Source: Phytophthora quininea
Taxonomy: Eukaryota > Oomycota > Peronosporomycetes > Peronosporales > Peronosporaceae
Reading direction: 5' to 3'
NCBI GenBank assembly: GCA_011947345.1
Contig: JAAVTG010000350.1
Span: 1 to 64,000 of the forward strand
Length of the DNA stretch: 64,000 nucleotides
Part shown: positions 1-11,441 of the stretch, in pieces
Layout: every line of letters starts with the position of its first letter
Numbering within the stretch: the first letter of the stretch is position 1
Translations under genes and position numbers: made by a program
The notes under the pieces: generated by a model
Database searches by the model: none
What the model was told of the DNA's origin: nothing
Seen by the model: only the letters and a program-made list of their open reading frames with translations

Positions 1-222
1 GACGAAAATACGGCCGTCGACGCCGAGACGCGCGTGCACGGCATGGAAGGCCTACGTATTGTGGACGCTTCCATCATGCCGAACATTGTCAGCGGCAACC
101 TCAACGGACCAGTGATCATGATGGCCGAGAAGGCCGCGGACATTATTCTCGGGAACCCGGCCTTGCCCAGGTCCAACGCGCCAGTGTACCAGGCAAAGAG
201 CTGGGAGACCAGCCAGCGCTAA
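1..222 (+). CDS. GMC oxidoreductase (choline-dehydrogenase-like), 3' end only
   Basis: The frame is open from base 1 and ends at TAA 220-222, giving the last 73 residues of a flavoenzyme whose 5' part lies outside the window. The stretch beginning [17 protein letters not shown] is the conserved C-terminal segment of the glucose-methanol-choline oxidoreductase family, which oxidises alcohols such as choline using bound FAD. It is closely similar to the C-terminus of the minus-strand gene at 63115-64000; both end in WETSQR, so the two are paralogues facing each other across the transposon-rich interval. The substrate cannot be judged from this fragment. Confidence 0.9.
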   Translation, partial: DENTAVDAETRVHGMEGLRIVDASIMPNIVSGNLNGPVIMMAEKAADIILGNPALPRSNAPVYQAKSWETSQR

Positions 223-930
223 AGATCGCAGCGAATGGTGCTGCTGCTGCTGTAGTGGGGTAAGAAGAGTTCTGTCAATTTGCGTTCGTTCTTGATGTTG
301 CAACTTCAATGGAGTGTTTCAGTTGTGGTCACCAGTGGTCTGGTCACGCTTGTTCACAACGAGCAATCATGCGAAGTCTTACACAACTCGCTATTCATGC
401 ATCGCGATGGCGTAGAGTAATGGCGTCTCGAGGCCCTGCGAGCACATTGACCTTTGGCGATGGTTCAGCGCCTTCAACTTCTACAACAATTCGCACAGCA
501 AGCGCTCATGGAGGCTATTTCACAATGGTGGAAGGAAATCTGGTAAACTTGGCATTCAACTCGTTGGCCGACCCGCGGACCTCCCTCCAATACGGTCCTA
601 CACTTTTCATAACTTCGCTAAGGCTCTCAAAAACCCCGACGTACAATATCAAACCAAATCAAGAAGACATCGATGCCTGCTAGCGGTAGCAGAGCCAACA
701 AGAAGCTTTAGAATTCAACTCGCGCGACGATGTTCCTTCCACTGTTTTGCAAGACATCCTTGTCAGGTTCAGTTTGTGGCCTTAGGTGGAAAACTTTGCA
801 AGACGATGCGTAAACCCCAACTCGTCGGAGTATCCTGTTCGGCGACAACTCCAGTGGATCCGAAATCTCTACTGTGAGCTGACACTAATTGTGAACAGAG
901 TTGTGGATCGACAAAATGCTCCCACAACTA
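223..930. other. Gene-less stretch, possible old coding remnant
   Basis: This is about 0.7 kb between the GMC gene and the first solo LTR. Short open frames exist (for example 309-683) but none resembles a known protein. The region around 700-930 reads like a frame-broken coding remnant but cannot be assigned. No RNA gene or clear repeat was seen. Confidence 0.4.
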
Positions 931-1791
931 TGTGGTGTAACGGGATTTATCAAAATTCGCTTCCACTGTGCCCAGACACCGACTAACGGAGGGGTGCTCC
1001 GATGATCCGTGATCAACTGAACTTGTACTCACCTTGTGTACCCATCGGCAGGCTGGATCTGCTCTTAGGATGCCGCGAAGATGTTGAATCTATCAAGAAG
1101 AACTGTCTTGGCGAGACTAGGGGTTTGGAGCAGCGTGAAATCTTCACTCTGTCCCGGGTTATGGGTTTCCAGACCACTCGTCGCTTGGTTTGACCTGGAT
1201 CTGGGTCCAGGCGGAGGGTTGCCTTGAGGGTGTGCTTTCACTTCTTTTTCTTTTCGTTACTTGACGCTTCCAATAGCGTGATCTTGGGGGTTGAGGGTCG
1301 ATCAAACGTCCTGGCCAAGTAGTAACTCCAGTAGACTTTGGATCCGTACTTGGTACTAGTGGATCCAGGCTGCGAGTGGATCTGGCCAATATACTATCCA
1401 GATCACCCGAGCACCGCTTGATCCGTAGTGATCCCGACGTAGCTTGACTGGGCCAATGCAGATCCCGTAGTCTTAAGCACTAGGAGGGGCACTTGCGGTG
1501 TACAAGGCAAAGTCGACTCTGTATTAAGCAAATTATGAGTGGCTCCATGGAGATCCCATCCCAAAACCTGCCATCTGCCCCATTTCTATACCTGCCGCTG
1601 GATGTTGTCGCTTGATCAGTCCTCTGGTGTGCCAGATCCACGCCTGGAACGGCCTCGGTTGCAGATCTGGGTTGCTTGCGCCTGAATCCAGTGCTTCTGC
1701 GATGTATCCATATCTGATCCGGGGATCTGAGTCTGGATCTGGCATGCTGGGCTCCCATATCGACCCCATTTCCGGGAAGCGCTTCACCACA
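931..1791 (+). repeat. Solo LTR, copy A, with target-site duplication
   Basis: This 861-bp sequence begins TGTGGT and ends ACCACA, a perfect short inverted terminus of the TG...CA type expected for an LTR. It is flanked by a short direct repeat: AACTA at 926-930, and AACTA again at 1791-1795 (ACTA if the terminal A is counted as LTR). A near-identical copy lies at 29979-30842 in the same orientation. There is no internal retrotransposon beside it, so it reads as a solo LTR left by LTR-LTR recombination. The open frames inside have no recognisable protein match. Confidence 0.8.
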
Positions 1792-2803
1792 ACTATGCAC
1801 ACCTACCAAATTTGTACCATCAGTGGGAGTATTGGTTGCGGACAGGCATTTCGTATTCCCCTACGTGAGACGTTAGTCTCTGAAAACTATGTTCGAACAA
1901 CCTCGACTTTCTTTGAGTGAGCACCCGATACATCGAAATTTCCAAAATACTAAAACAGAGGGTGTGACGAAGCACTTCACATTTATTCAGGACCACCGTC
2001 AAGATCTATGTAATGATCTGCAGTCATCTTATCATGTGTCCGCAGAGCTCGACGCCTCACAGCCAACCATGCATGTTTAGGACAGGAGGCAGCACAGTGC
2101 ATAACGTTAGTTTTCATTTTACCAGCAACAGCACAAGTACCAGCGTACACTTACATTTGGTAGCACTTCGGTCCAACGCACGCTTCTCGTCCAAGCTCCC
2201 GTTCCAGTTCCAGCATCCGTTCCGTCTGTTCCGCCAAGTGCGATCAGAGCTCTCCGTTCGTCTACGTGCAACACTTCGTGCGTGCAGCTTCGACACCGTC
2301 TTCTTCTTCGTGTAGGCGCCGGCGTGGGTGCTACTAACCTCCGGATCTCGTCCGCGTCTCCATCTGTTTATTTCTGTGGGAAGGGACGCATCTTCGCACA
2401 CCACTTCATCGCGACATCTCATTGATCCAGTCCGCCACCGCGTGTTCTTACAAGGCGCTTAACTCGGCTTCCACTTGCAAAGTAGCAGTGTAGCTGAGTG
2501 GAAGATCTGCGTCACGCCGTTACGAGCCTAGTAGTAAGGGTCTTTGTGCTCCGAGGCGGGCTCGAGCTAGCGTTGAATGAAATTGCACCGGTTGGTTCCT
2601 TTGGGACGCTGTTACTGCAAATAATTCTGAATTTGACGGAAATAGAGCTCTGGGTCGAGCATCTGTGACTTCGTTGGGGCATATTGGACATTGTCGAAAT
2701 CAACACTCCGGAGAGTGTTTGCGACGTCCTTAAGACGTTGATTGATTTGGTTCGGGAATTGCGCGCCCAGCCATCTAGTGACGACGTGTCGGAGTAGGCG
2801 CAA
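1792..2803. other. Spacer and probable 5' leader/LTR region of the Ty3 element
   Basis: This is about 1 kb between the solo LTR and the gag start. It probably contains the 5' LTR and leader of the following Ty3/gypsy element, but the element is truncated at its 3' end, so no LTR pair can be compared. I could not identify a convincing primer-binding site or LTR edge. Confidence 0.4.
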
Positions 2804-3607
2804 ATGGACGAAGCAACGATGCAGCAGACCGACGGCGTGCAGCAGGTGTTCGCCTCTCTTGTGACGATGATGCGCGAGCAGCAGCAGTTCATGGCGCAGA
2901 CCGCTGAGCTTCAACGACAAATGACTGCAACGTTGATGCAGCACCAGCAACAGCCTACCACCTCACAAAAGCAGTTGAGTGATACGGCGGCCCCGAATTC
3001 GCGTGAATATCGAGCGGAAGGCATCGCCATGCCCAAGTTCTCCAGAACCAAGGACGACGACGTCGGAGACTACATTTTCAGCGCAAAGCTGTACTTCAAG
3101 TCGAAGAATATCAAGTACGGAGCAGACGCTCCCCAGCAGCGTCCATTGTCGCTGCTTGTAGCAAATTTGAAAGGGCCTGCAGCCGCGTGGTGTCGCGAGA
3201 ACGTGTCTCATGACGGCAATTATTTGCGGACTGTGGTACAGCTCGAGGAGCTGCTTACAAGCGAGTTCACTGCACCAGATCTTCACGAGCATCTGCGCGA
3301 TCACCTGTTGCGCCTGCGGCAAAGCAACTTCTCGTGTCTAGAAGACTATGCGGCCAGCTTCCGGAACATAATCTGCAAGATTGAAGACATGTCGGATATC
3401 GACAAGGTGATGCATTTTCAGAAGGGCTTGGTCGTGGAGATTCGTCAAGAAGTGAAGCTTCGGCAATTCCGCAACACGACGGATGCCATCTCGTTCGCGC
3501 TGATGTATGATCGGACACGTTCAGTTGGTGCACACAAGCAGAGTAAAGGTCAAACGCATGGAGTTCCTGCACAGAACAACCAGACGTCGAAGAATCGGTA
3601 CCTGTGA
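2804..3607 (+). CDS. Retrotransposon Gag protein
   Basis: This is an uninterrupted 267-residue frame starting at an ATG. The N-terminal 60 residues are Gln-rich and probably coiled coil. A central retrotrans_gag-type region follows (around residues 85-225, with GPAAAWCRE and the LEELLTSEF region). The CCHC zinc knuckle normally at the Gag end lies just downstream in another frame (around 3640-3690, CKEPGHCLAGC), so a frameshift near the stop separates it. Gag would form the particle that packages element RNA. Confidence 0.8.
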   Translation: MDEATMQQTDGVQQVFASLVTMMREQQQFMAQTAELQRQMTATLMQHQQQPTTSQKQLSDTAAPNSREYRAEGIAMPKFSRTKDDDVGDYIFSAKLYFKSKNIKYGADAPQQRPLSLLVANLKGPAAAWCRENVSHDGNYLRTVVQLEELLTSEFTAPDLHEHLRDHLLRLRQSNFSCLEDYAASFRNIICKIEDMSDIDKVMHFQKGLVVEIRQEVKLRQFRNTTDAISFALMYDRTRSVGAHKQSKGQTHGVPAQNNQTSKNRYL

Positions 3608-3619
3608 AGATCGGCAATT

Positions 3620-6590
3620 CTCGCTTTGTGTCGCGGGATGAATGCCTGTGCAACAACTTGTAATTTTACTGCAAAGAACCAGGGCATTGCTTGGCAGGAT
3701 GTCGCGAACGTCAGTCCCGCAACCAACCGCGTAACTTCTCGCGCCCAACTCAAGGTCGATCGACATTTCGCACGAATCAAAGCTCCTTTCGTATCATTGT
3801 GGAAGAAGATGAGGGAGTTCTTGACGGCATGCAGCTTAATATAATTTCGGTGGAATCAACTTCTACACCGGCACGTGGATTACTTCGGTTTTACGGTGTG
3901 ATGAATGGATAGCTGATCCGTGTTTTGGTCGACAGCGGTGCTGAAAAGAACATCGTCCGTCCAGGTCTCGGTCAACATTACACCGAGGCGGCCAAGGTTA
4001 CTTGCCAAACGGTTTGACGGCACGACAACATCAGCACGTGTGGCTCAACAAAGGAGGGAAACGCTGCCCTTTGCAAACAGAGATTTTCCTTGTGTACCGA
4101 TCATCGAGTGGGACGTTTCGACAAATCAAGACGTCATCCTCGGTCTCCCTTGGCTGGTGCAGTTTAATCCCAACATCAACTGGCAAACAGGGGCAATGCG
4201 GTTCCCAAAACAACGAGTTGTATACGACGGGCGCTCGGTGAGTTCCAGTCTCAATGTGCCTGGCCCTACGGTAGCGACAGTGGAAGTGAAGCCTGAGTTC
4301 TTGCCGCTACCTCCGAATTTACGACAGCGACTCGACGATCACGTTCAGGCGGGGTACTTCCACATGCCGCTGGGGCCCATTTCGACCAGATTGCAGGGAG
4401 CCTCGTTGTGTGTCCTATCGCCCACAGAGTTTGCAACGAAGGTGAAGGGTGAAGAGTATGCTGAGCTCTATCACGTGACCGTAAAGACATCGCCGCAGGT
4501 GAAAACGGTTCCGTCTCCACTTCAAACCGTGATTGACGAGTTTGCAGATGTATTTTCGGACGATCATCCAGCCCAATTGCCACCGACTCGCTCAATCGAG
4601 CATGAAGTGATCATGAACTGGGAGCAAAGCCCAGCAATCGCGCTCCATTTCGGTTCTCGAAAGTGGAGCAAGAAGTACTCGAACTATTTGTTGCCGACCT
4701 GATGAAGAAGAACTGGATCCAGGTGTCTGATTCGCCGTGGGTTAGCAATATCTTTGGAGTGCCGAAGAAAGATCCCGTTACTGGTAAGTTTCCGTCCAGG
4801 TTGGAGTGGCTGCACTCGAATAACCCCAACATGCCAATACGGTGGGTGATTGACTAAAGGTTAGTGAACGCGGCTTCTGATGTCGCCAAGATCCCTTTGC
4901 CGCGCATTGAAGAACTGCTTGGTCGGGTGGATGGCGCTCCTGTGTTCTCCATTCTGGACCTCGCGGGTGGAAACCACCAGATGCGGATGTCACCTAAGTT
5001 CAAGCAGTACACGGCTGTTCACACGAACCACGAGATCTACGAATGGAATGTTGCACTCATGGGCCTTGTGGGCATGCCGGGAACTTGGACGCGATTGATG
5101 CGGCAACTTCTGCACACATTCCGGTTCGTCGTCGTGTACCTCGATGATATCTGTACCTTCTCTCGGTCTATGGCGGAACATGTCGACCATCTACGTCAGG
5201 TCTGCAGGGTTCTTCGGGAGAACAAACTGCACGCACGTCCAGACAAGTGCGGCTTCGGGCAAGACTCGGTCGACTTTCTCGGGCATACCATTTCCTTGCG
5301 GGTATTACATGTGGATGCACGCAACACGCGGGCAATTGCGGAATGGCCGGATATTATCGACATTTCATTCACCGCTTTGCCGATATGGTACTACCACTGA
5401 GTGGTTTAGTAAAGCAAAATGTCGAATGGCAGTGGCAGGAACCGCAGCCACAAGCGTTCAAGGCCATTAAGTTGGCGCTTCAACAAGCACCGGTCCTTCG
5501 GTTGCCTGACTTCGACAAGCCGTTCATCGTGACGACCGACGCAAGCCACACATGTATTGGCGGCGTCCTCTCGCAGATTCAAGACGGTGCTGACTTGCCG
5601 GTCGCGTTCTTCAGCAAGAAACTCGGGGCTCACGAGCTCAACTGGCTCGTTCATGGAAAAGAGTTGTTTGCAATTAACCAAGACCTGACGCGCTGGCGGC
5701 ACTATCTTCACGGGGCACGCTTTGAGGTTTTCACCGACAACTCGGCTTGCAAGTGGTTTCTGCAACATCCGCGCATCTCGGGCCGCCTCGCACGCTGGTT
5801 AGACTTATTCGCATCTCTCGACTTCAAGCTGCACCACCGTCCTGGGTCGCAAAATGTGGTGGCTGACGCGCTGACACGCCCGCCGACGTCTACATCCAAA
5901 CCGGGGGGTGATGGTGACAGCGAGGGAGGGACAGCTTCGAGTAGCCGTGTGCACTCTCAAGTTCATTTGTGCTACATGCGCGACAGTGCGTGTGTCCACC
6001 ATTCGACGATCGGCGACGCACGCCAAGTTGATGACAATTCCGTCGCGTGATCAAGGTGTCATGCTCTGGGAGAAGCAGTCGGCGTCACCTCAACGTCCGG
6101 TAGGTGTTGATCAAGTACTGATGCAGATGAAGAACACGGCGGTCGAAAGTGCTACGACGGTCAGCTCCATCCAACTCGACCATGCTACGAAAAAGGCGTA
6201 TCAGACGGCGTACACAAAAGATCCCGTTTACAAGAAGGTGTGGAAAGCAAAGCGCTCTTCTAATGAGTACGAGGTGCATGACGGTCTCACCTACTTGAAA
6301 AGCGATGGCAACGGGTTGGATGTCATCCACAACGTGCACGACGCGGCCATTATGGCACATCCAGGGATTCGCCGAACGCAGCTTGCCGCTGCGCAATGGT
6401 GCTTTGGATGACCATGGACCATGACATCAAGCCCTACGTGCACAGTTGCAAGTCGTGCGTGAGATACAAATCTAGAACTGGGCGCAAGTCTGGGAAACTG
6501 CAGCCGATTCCGTTGCCAACAGCGTGTTGGGATGTAGTGTCGATGGACTTCATCACTCATCTACAAGAGAGTGGAGAGAACACGGTGGCT
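3620..6590 (+). pseudogene. Ty3/gypsy Pol (protease, RT, RNase H, partial integrase), broken
   Basis: The aspartyl protease shows LVDSGAE near 3930 and DVILGLPWL near 4132. Reverse transcriptase runs about 4690-5330 with the catalytic YLDD motif near 5140. RNase H (TDASHTCIGGVLSQ, then TDNSACKWFL) lies at about 5515-5890. The H2C2 integrase zinc region spans about 6355-6470, followed by WDVVSMDF. Breaks include frameshifts near 3920, 4660 and 6410, a TAA inside the RT (RWVID then stop, 4855-4857), and a deletion near 5345 that removes residues between RT and RNase H, with short matching sequence at the junction. A functional polyprotein is not possible from this copy. Confidence 0.85.
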
Positions 6591-7802
6591 AAACTGCTGC
6601 ACAAATGGGTAGAAGAATTTACTGACGATCCAGGAAATATCGGCCGTATTTTTGTGGACGTGATCAGCGAAAAGGTAAGCTCTGAAATTTGTTTTCTTAG
6701 ATTCAACAGCGAACTAACGGGTATATTTTACTTGTAGAAAATTGCCACCTGCATCACGTTGCAGACTAGCAAGATGCGCAAAATGTACAGCCGATTTCTG
6801 GATCTTTTGATGGACGCACTAACACGTCGTCGTATAGAGTGTTTTCGATTATGGCTCACGGCGTGTGTGGCCATGGTAAATACGTGCAGCTCTCTCGTTC
6901 AAATTGAACGGCGCGAAATATTGCAAACCGCAATTGAATGTTTTCAAAAGCACAACCCCGACTGGAAAAGTTGCGGAGCGTGGTAATTGACAAAGATTTC
7001 CCAGAAATTAGCATTCTGAAGGCAGCGTTACCTACGTCATCGCTGCTCTTGTGTCAGTTCCACGTTATAAAATACTCACACAAAGAGGTTGCTAAATCGG
7101 AATACGGCTTCAGCAAATGGCAAAAAGATCAGCTGCGCGCTGTAATTTACTTGCTGATGTATGCGACTACTAATCGTGCGTATCAAAGACACCGCAAGTT
7201 CATGACTCACTTGACCAAGCTGGGTACTGCTGCGAACATTGATGTGGAGAAAATATCTGATAGTCTTTCAGTGGAATCCTCATTAGAACTACTTAGAGAC
7301 ACGGTCTCAACTAGCGACAGTGCTGTGCATCCTTTTGATGAGTACATTGTCAAAAATTGGGATAACTGCAAGGATATGTGGTGCGCATACAAATGCGAGA
7401 CTGTACTAACGCTGGGAAACAACACAAATAATCGGCTTGAAGCCTCTTGGAAGCAGATAAAAGAAAATGTGGGCCCATACATGACGGTGGATGCGTGCAT
7501 AGCAGCAATGTTGTGTTATCGAGGTCGTCTAGAAGAAGATTTTGTGTATCGGGCTTTCAAACTCTCTGTGATTCACCACGCTGGCTATGACGCCGAGATG
7601 AATCACGTGGTCAATCTTGCGAGTGAGCATGCATGCATGCCGCACGCTGATACACAAGCAATATAAATTTGCGCTGTCACGAATGAAGTATAAATGGTGT
7701 GAAGCCATCGCTAGTATCATTTTTGTTTGCAATGAGACCGACGAAGAAGACTGTCGCGAAGACTACGATATAACTAACAGAGCAGAATTTCCCAAGTCCT
7801 AG
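6590..7802 (+). pseudogene. Mutator-like (MULE) transposase remnant
   Basis: Several frames together give a MULE-type DDE transposase. A segment with FSIMAHGVCGHGKYVQ lies near 6842-6890, VVIDKDFPEISILK and LLCQFHVIKYSH near 6975-7075, and NNTNNRLEASWKQIKEN near 7420-7470. The last is typical of MULE/SWIM-type transposases. Frameshifts occur near 6840, 6895 and 6960. A GT-AG intron of about 60 bp appears to lie near 6675-6737. The SWIM zinc finger expected at the C-terminus cannot be read cleanly. The remnant interrupts the Ty3 integrase upstream. Family assignment rests on these motifs; element ends were not found. Confidence 0.75.
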
Positions 7803-9422
7803 ACAAGTGCACACTCTTCCGGTAAGTCCCTGCACGGGCTGGATGTCTGCTGTCGTTCCCGAGAGGCATAGCTTGTAGGGGAAGCGACTGGTAGCGCCAA
7901 GAGTTAAGGTCGGCCCGGGGAAGGGCATTTCTCGCTACCAGCGAAGACAAATCTCGCCAACTTGGCGAGTCGACGGGTCTCTAACCCAGAACGTCGTTAA
8001 TCTTCTAGTCGGGCGTACGCTGCGCTCGGTGACCTGTAAAGCGCTCGCACGCCGACGTCCATCCTTTGGTGTGAGGTCACCGGGTTGAGGAATGGAGGCT
8101 GCTAAGCTCATGCAGGCCTCTGGAGAGATTGGTAGCTGGCGACTGCGGAGCAATTCCACCGCTGTCCCGGAAGGGCCGAATCGCTAAGGGACAACCCTAG
8201 CGCAGGCCACACAGAGTGAATTTGTTGTGTGTATTGCGAGGAAACAAACTTGACGATTTTGTGTGTTCTCCAACACCACAATCAGATGAACACAGCTCTT
8301 GAAATTCATGGACTGGGTGTCTTTGCTGCATCAACTCCGCATGTTATACGGGAATGGCATCGATCAATCGATGCTTTCAATTAACAAAACAATTGTGTGG
8401 GTACAGATGATCGATTTCAGTTTGGATGTTCCAGAATTTCTCTGTCAGTGGAGATGACGGACTTGTACAATGACTAATGCAACTGAACCCACTTTTCTCC
8501 GATATCGAACTGCTATATCTTGCACGTAAAGGAACACCTGGGGACAAAAGATGCATGCCATAACTTCTCGATTATGTGGTGTAGCGATTCTTCGCTTTGG
8601 TCCCCATACTGAAACCAAGTCAAGCTTGTGCCGAGTCTAAGGCTAAGCGAGGACTGGAGGGCCTACCCTAGGAATCACCTAGTCTAGGTTGAAACCAGTC
8701 TACACTAGGCTAATTGGGCCTATTCTAGGCTCTCGCGAGGTTTCGCAACTCCCGGACGGCGACCGCTCGAGTCTTCGCATAGGGTCGCCGAGATCCAAAA
8801 CGAACCTTCGTTCACTGTATATTTGCATAGGACATACTGAAAGACATAGGAAACGATAAGACCGAAGGGACACACTAAACAGAACAGTGTTTTCCACTGA
8901 CTGCTCAAGCCGCACAAGCTCCTGGACATCTAGAGCTAGAGGTAAGACTTGTGTGTGTGTGTGTGTGTGTGTGTGTGTCTGGATTATGCTAGTTCGGCGA
9001 ACGCGGTGAGCAGTGTGTGCGAGCGTTCGTTGGCAAGGGCAAGAAGTGTGTGTTGCCCGAAAGGGAGTGATTTATGACGTGTTCTGAGCCGATATATTAT
9101 CAAGGAGAGCCTATTCGCCTCCGCCCAATCCCTATTAGTCGTGGCTCTGCTGCGGCGACTCGAAAAGCGCTTTGCCCAGGCGTGGCTTCCTCTCTTTAGA
9201 GGAACCCCGGAGTTCGAGTGAGTGTATTGTGTGTTAAGCGTCCTAGCCAAAGCTCGGGGCTAGTGGCACTGTTTGGTTAGTCGAAACATCGCAGAAGAGT
9301 GCGTTTGACTGGCTCTGGGTGAGTCGAGTTGGGCGTCCTTCAGACGAAGCCTCAACTCTCGTCGAACCTTCGCAAGAGGAGAGACTTGTTGTTGTGGGCA
9401 GGGTTACTATATTAAGGCTACG
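7803..9422. other. Gene-less stretch of transposon debris
   Basis: About 1.6 kb between the MULE transposase and the Ulp1-like remnant. No coding sequence or RNA gene is recognisable. It contains a (GT)n run at 8951-8978 and repetitive CTAGGYT-type wording around 8655-8730. It could be the interior of one degraded MULE, but no terminal repeats were located. Confidence 0.4.
8951..8978. repeat. (GT)14 microsatellite
   Basis: An uninterrupted GT dinucleotide run within otherwise unassigned sequence. Confidence 0.95.
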
Positions 9423-9880
9423 TTGCCAAGTGGAGTAATTCCTACACCACAATTATTTGATGAAGAGTTGGCTGTTATCGTAGTCAACTCAAGTCTCTTT
9501 GGCTGTGTGATCGACGGTAAAACCACAACTAACGAGGGACTGATAAAGGATGCTTTTGCTGGTGCGACGAGAGAGAGGTTTTGGTTCCGGTTAACTGCAA
9601 CGGGAACCACTGGTGCTCGATTATGGTGGATTTAGCTCATACCAGCATTATATATTACTATCCGAAGAGCTCGAGTTGCGGCCTACAAGTCCGAGTACTA
9701 GCCAAAGAGTTAAGACGCATTCTCCACCAGAAAAGAAGCAACCGGTTTCAGATGTCCGTGTACACAACGGACATGGGTGTGCAATTCGACGGGTACAATT
9801 GTGGCATCTACATCATTCTCGCATTTGAAGTATTTGTGGGCAAAGAAACTACTGGCCACCTTAGTAAGAAGTTACTGAAC
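9423..9880 (+). pseudogene. Ulp1-like (C48) cysteine protease fragment
   Basis: The frame around 9590-9860 contains NHWCSIMVDL, then YYYP, and finally YNCGIYI. This is the His, Asp and Asn-Cys-Gly pattern of Ulp1/SENP-type peptidases, which cleave SUMO and related proteins. An upstream segment in another frame (9423-9580) appears to be its N-terminal continuation, so there is a frameshift near 9580. Ulp1 domains are often carried by MULE and other eukaryotic DNA transposons, and a MULE transposase remnant lies 1.7 kb upstream. I infer one degraded element, but no ends confirm it. Confidence 0.65.
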
Positions 9881-11441
9881 TACTTACGATATCGATACCT
9901 ATTTCTCTGTCTAAAGATTAGATATAAATACGTTCACCCCACCTTTCGCGACCAAGTTTGCTGCCAATTTACTGGAGTCTCTCGAGCAATCCCAATTAGA
10001 TCCGACGTACGTATACCCGGAAATAAGAAAATGGTCTCGAAAATACGAGTGTTACGAATAGAGCTAAACTGACTAGTCCCCTACTCCGTTTGTTGGGGAG
10101 TATTTCAGGTGTTTACACTATCTCGGGCTGTATCAGACTCAGTCGGGGTCGCCAAGGACCAGTCAGGGCTGATAGGTACCGCTTAGTCTCTACTCTAGCT
10201 CTCTCAGTCGGGGTTGTTCGGGGCCAATCGGGATCGATCGCCCATTCTCATAAGCTCCAGTCGGGGACAGCATCACGTGCTAATAAAACAAAACACCGGG
10301 GAATTCATCGAGACGTTAAAATGGTTTAGTAGCGCCTTGTTGTCGATGCTGCGAATGTATGTGAACGAGTCTCGGATCGACACGGGTGTTTATCTTTCCC
10401 TTCGATGGATCGCGTTTGCGAACTGTAACTGATACAATAAAGCATTGGGCAGCAATTCCTGTCTTTGGTTTATATGGTCGCGACGCAGTACTCTGAATGG
10501 ATGTCGCGCTAATAGACTGCGACGAGAAGTGGGTACTCGAGTTTAAAATCCAGGCTGATAAATTGTACTATTTTTCATGTATTTTGCAGGATTGTTTTTG
10601 GCTGATGGTGTCAAAAGCGTCAATGTCGTGTATAGAACTCCGCGTGAAAACGTGTTGGTAGTTCGGGTAGATGCCACCCACAACAATACGTTAACCAAGA
10701 TGGTCAACGAGAGTGTTGGGGTACAAATTTGAAGATCTAAATTCAGCCCTAGCACCGGGAATGACCGGTCTTGCGATCCGTCCACACAACTTCAGAAGAA
10801 GCGCCAGACATGCAATTGCTCAAACTGCACGCCGGACCGCAAGTATACGGCAAGTTGCCACACTCCCTTCGTCGTGCTCTCCGAGCCTCTGCTATTGTCC
10901 TGCTGCATCACATGATACTTCAGCAACATCGCCAACGTTTTCGTACTTAGTCGAAAATATTTTGGCAATCTGATTGGCTAGTAATAATTAACGTAGCAGA
11001 TCAGTATTTTATCGTGTGATACCATTTAAGCCTACACCCTCCAAAAATTGATAAAGATACCTCCAGAAATATTTTTTGCATAGCATATACCGTAAATTTT
11101 ATGTGCTAACGGACATCCACATTTACGCGGATGATTTCAAAACTATTTATCTGTTCCGTTTGACTTGATATTTTGTTTGAAATATTTTGTCATACCTATT
11201 TTGAAGAGATTTCATTGGTCAATATTGAGGTGTCCGTAAAGAGATCGCGCATAAAGTTTACGGTACAAAACCATGGCTTTATATGATCAAAGCACTTGAA
11301 ATTTGTATGAAACCAGTACCCACTAAAAGTGTGGACCACAAAATGTCGAATTAATCTCGATTGGACTGTCCTGGACTTCTGAATAGAAGCACTATGATGA
11401 AGCGTCCACGTCATCTGGCAATAAAGGTCATAAACGGCATA
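9881..11441. other. Gene-less stretch
   Basis: No supported gene in about 1.5 kb. Around 10136-10275 the phrase CAGTCGGGG or a variant recurs several times at irregular spacing. A Cys-containing frame at about 10590-10970 is interrupted by stops and was not assigned. From 10970 the sequence is AT-rich up to the pogo element. Confidence 0.4.

Larger units (their letters stand above)
2804..6590 (+). mobile_element. Ty3/gypsy LTR retrotransposon, truncated
   Basis: Gag, protease, reverse transcriptase, RNase H and the start of integrase follow in the order typical of Ty3/gypsy elements. Integrase breaks off soon after its zinc-binding region, near 6585, where sequence of a MULE transposase begins. 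No 3' LTR follows, so the element is an immobile remnant. Stops and frameshifts interrupt pol in several places. Confidence 0.85.

Noticed and set aside
309..683. 124-codon frame with Cys residues near the start
   Set aside because: No domain, no neighbour context and a composition like non-coding DNA. Left unannotated.
1480..1809. A 109-codon minus-strand frame, also present at 30530-30841
   Set aside because: It lies wholly inside the solo LTR and is conserved only because the LTR copies are nearly identical. No protein feature supports it.
2074..2500. Possible 5' LTR of the Ty3 element beginning TGTTTAGG
   Set aside because: With no 3' LTR to compare and no clear primer-binding site, the edges cannot be supported.
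10136..10275. Recurring CAGTCGGGG phrases considered as a CRISPR-like or satellite array
   Set aside because: Spacing is irregular, copies are few and there are no unique spacers of even length; the organism is a eukaryote.
10590..10970. Cys-containing frame that looked briefly like a CXC (tesmin-type) domain
   Set aside because: The Cys spacing does not match the family and stops interrupt the frame.
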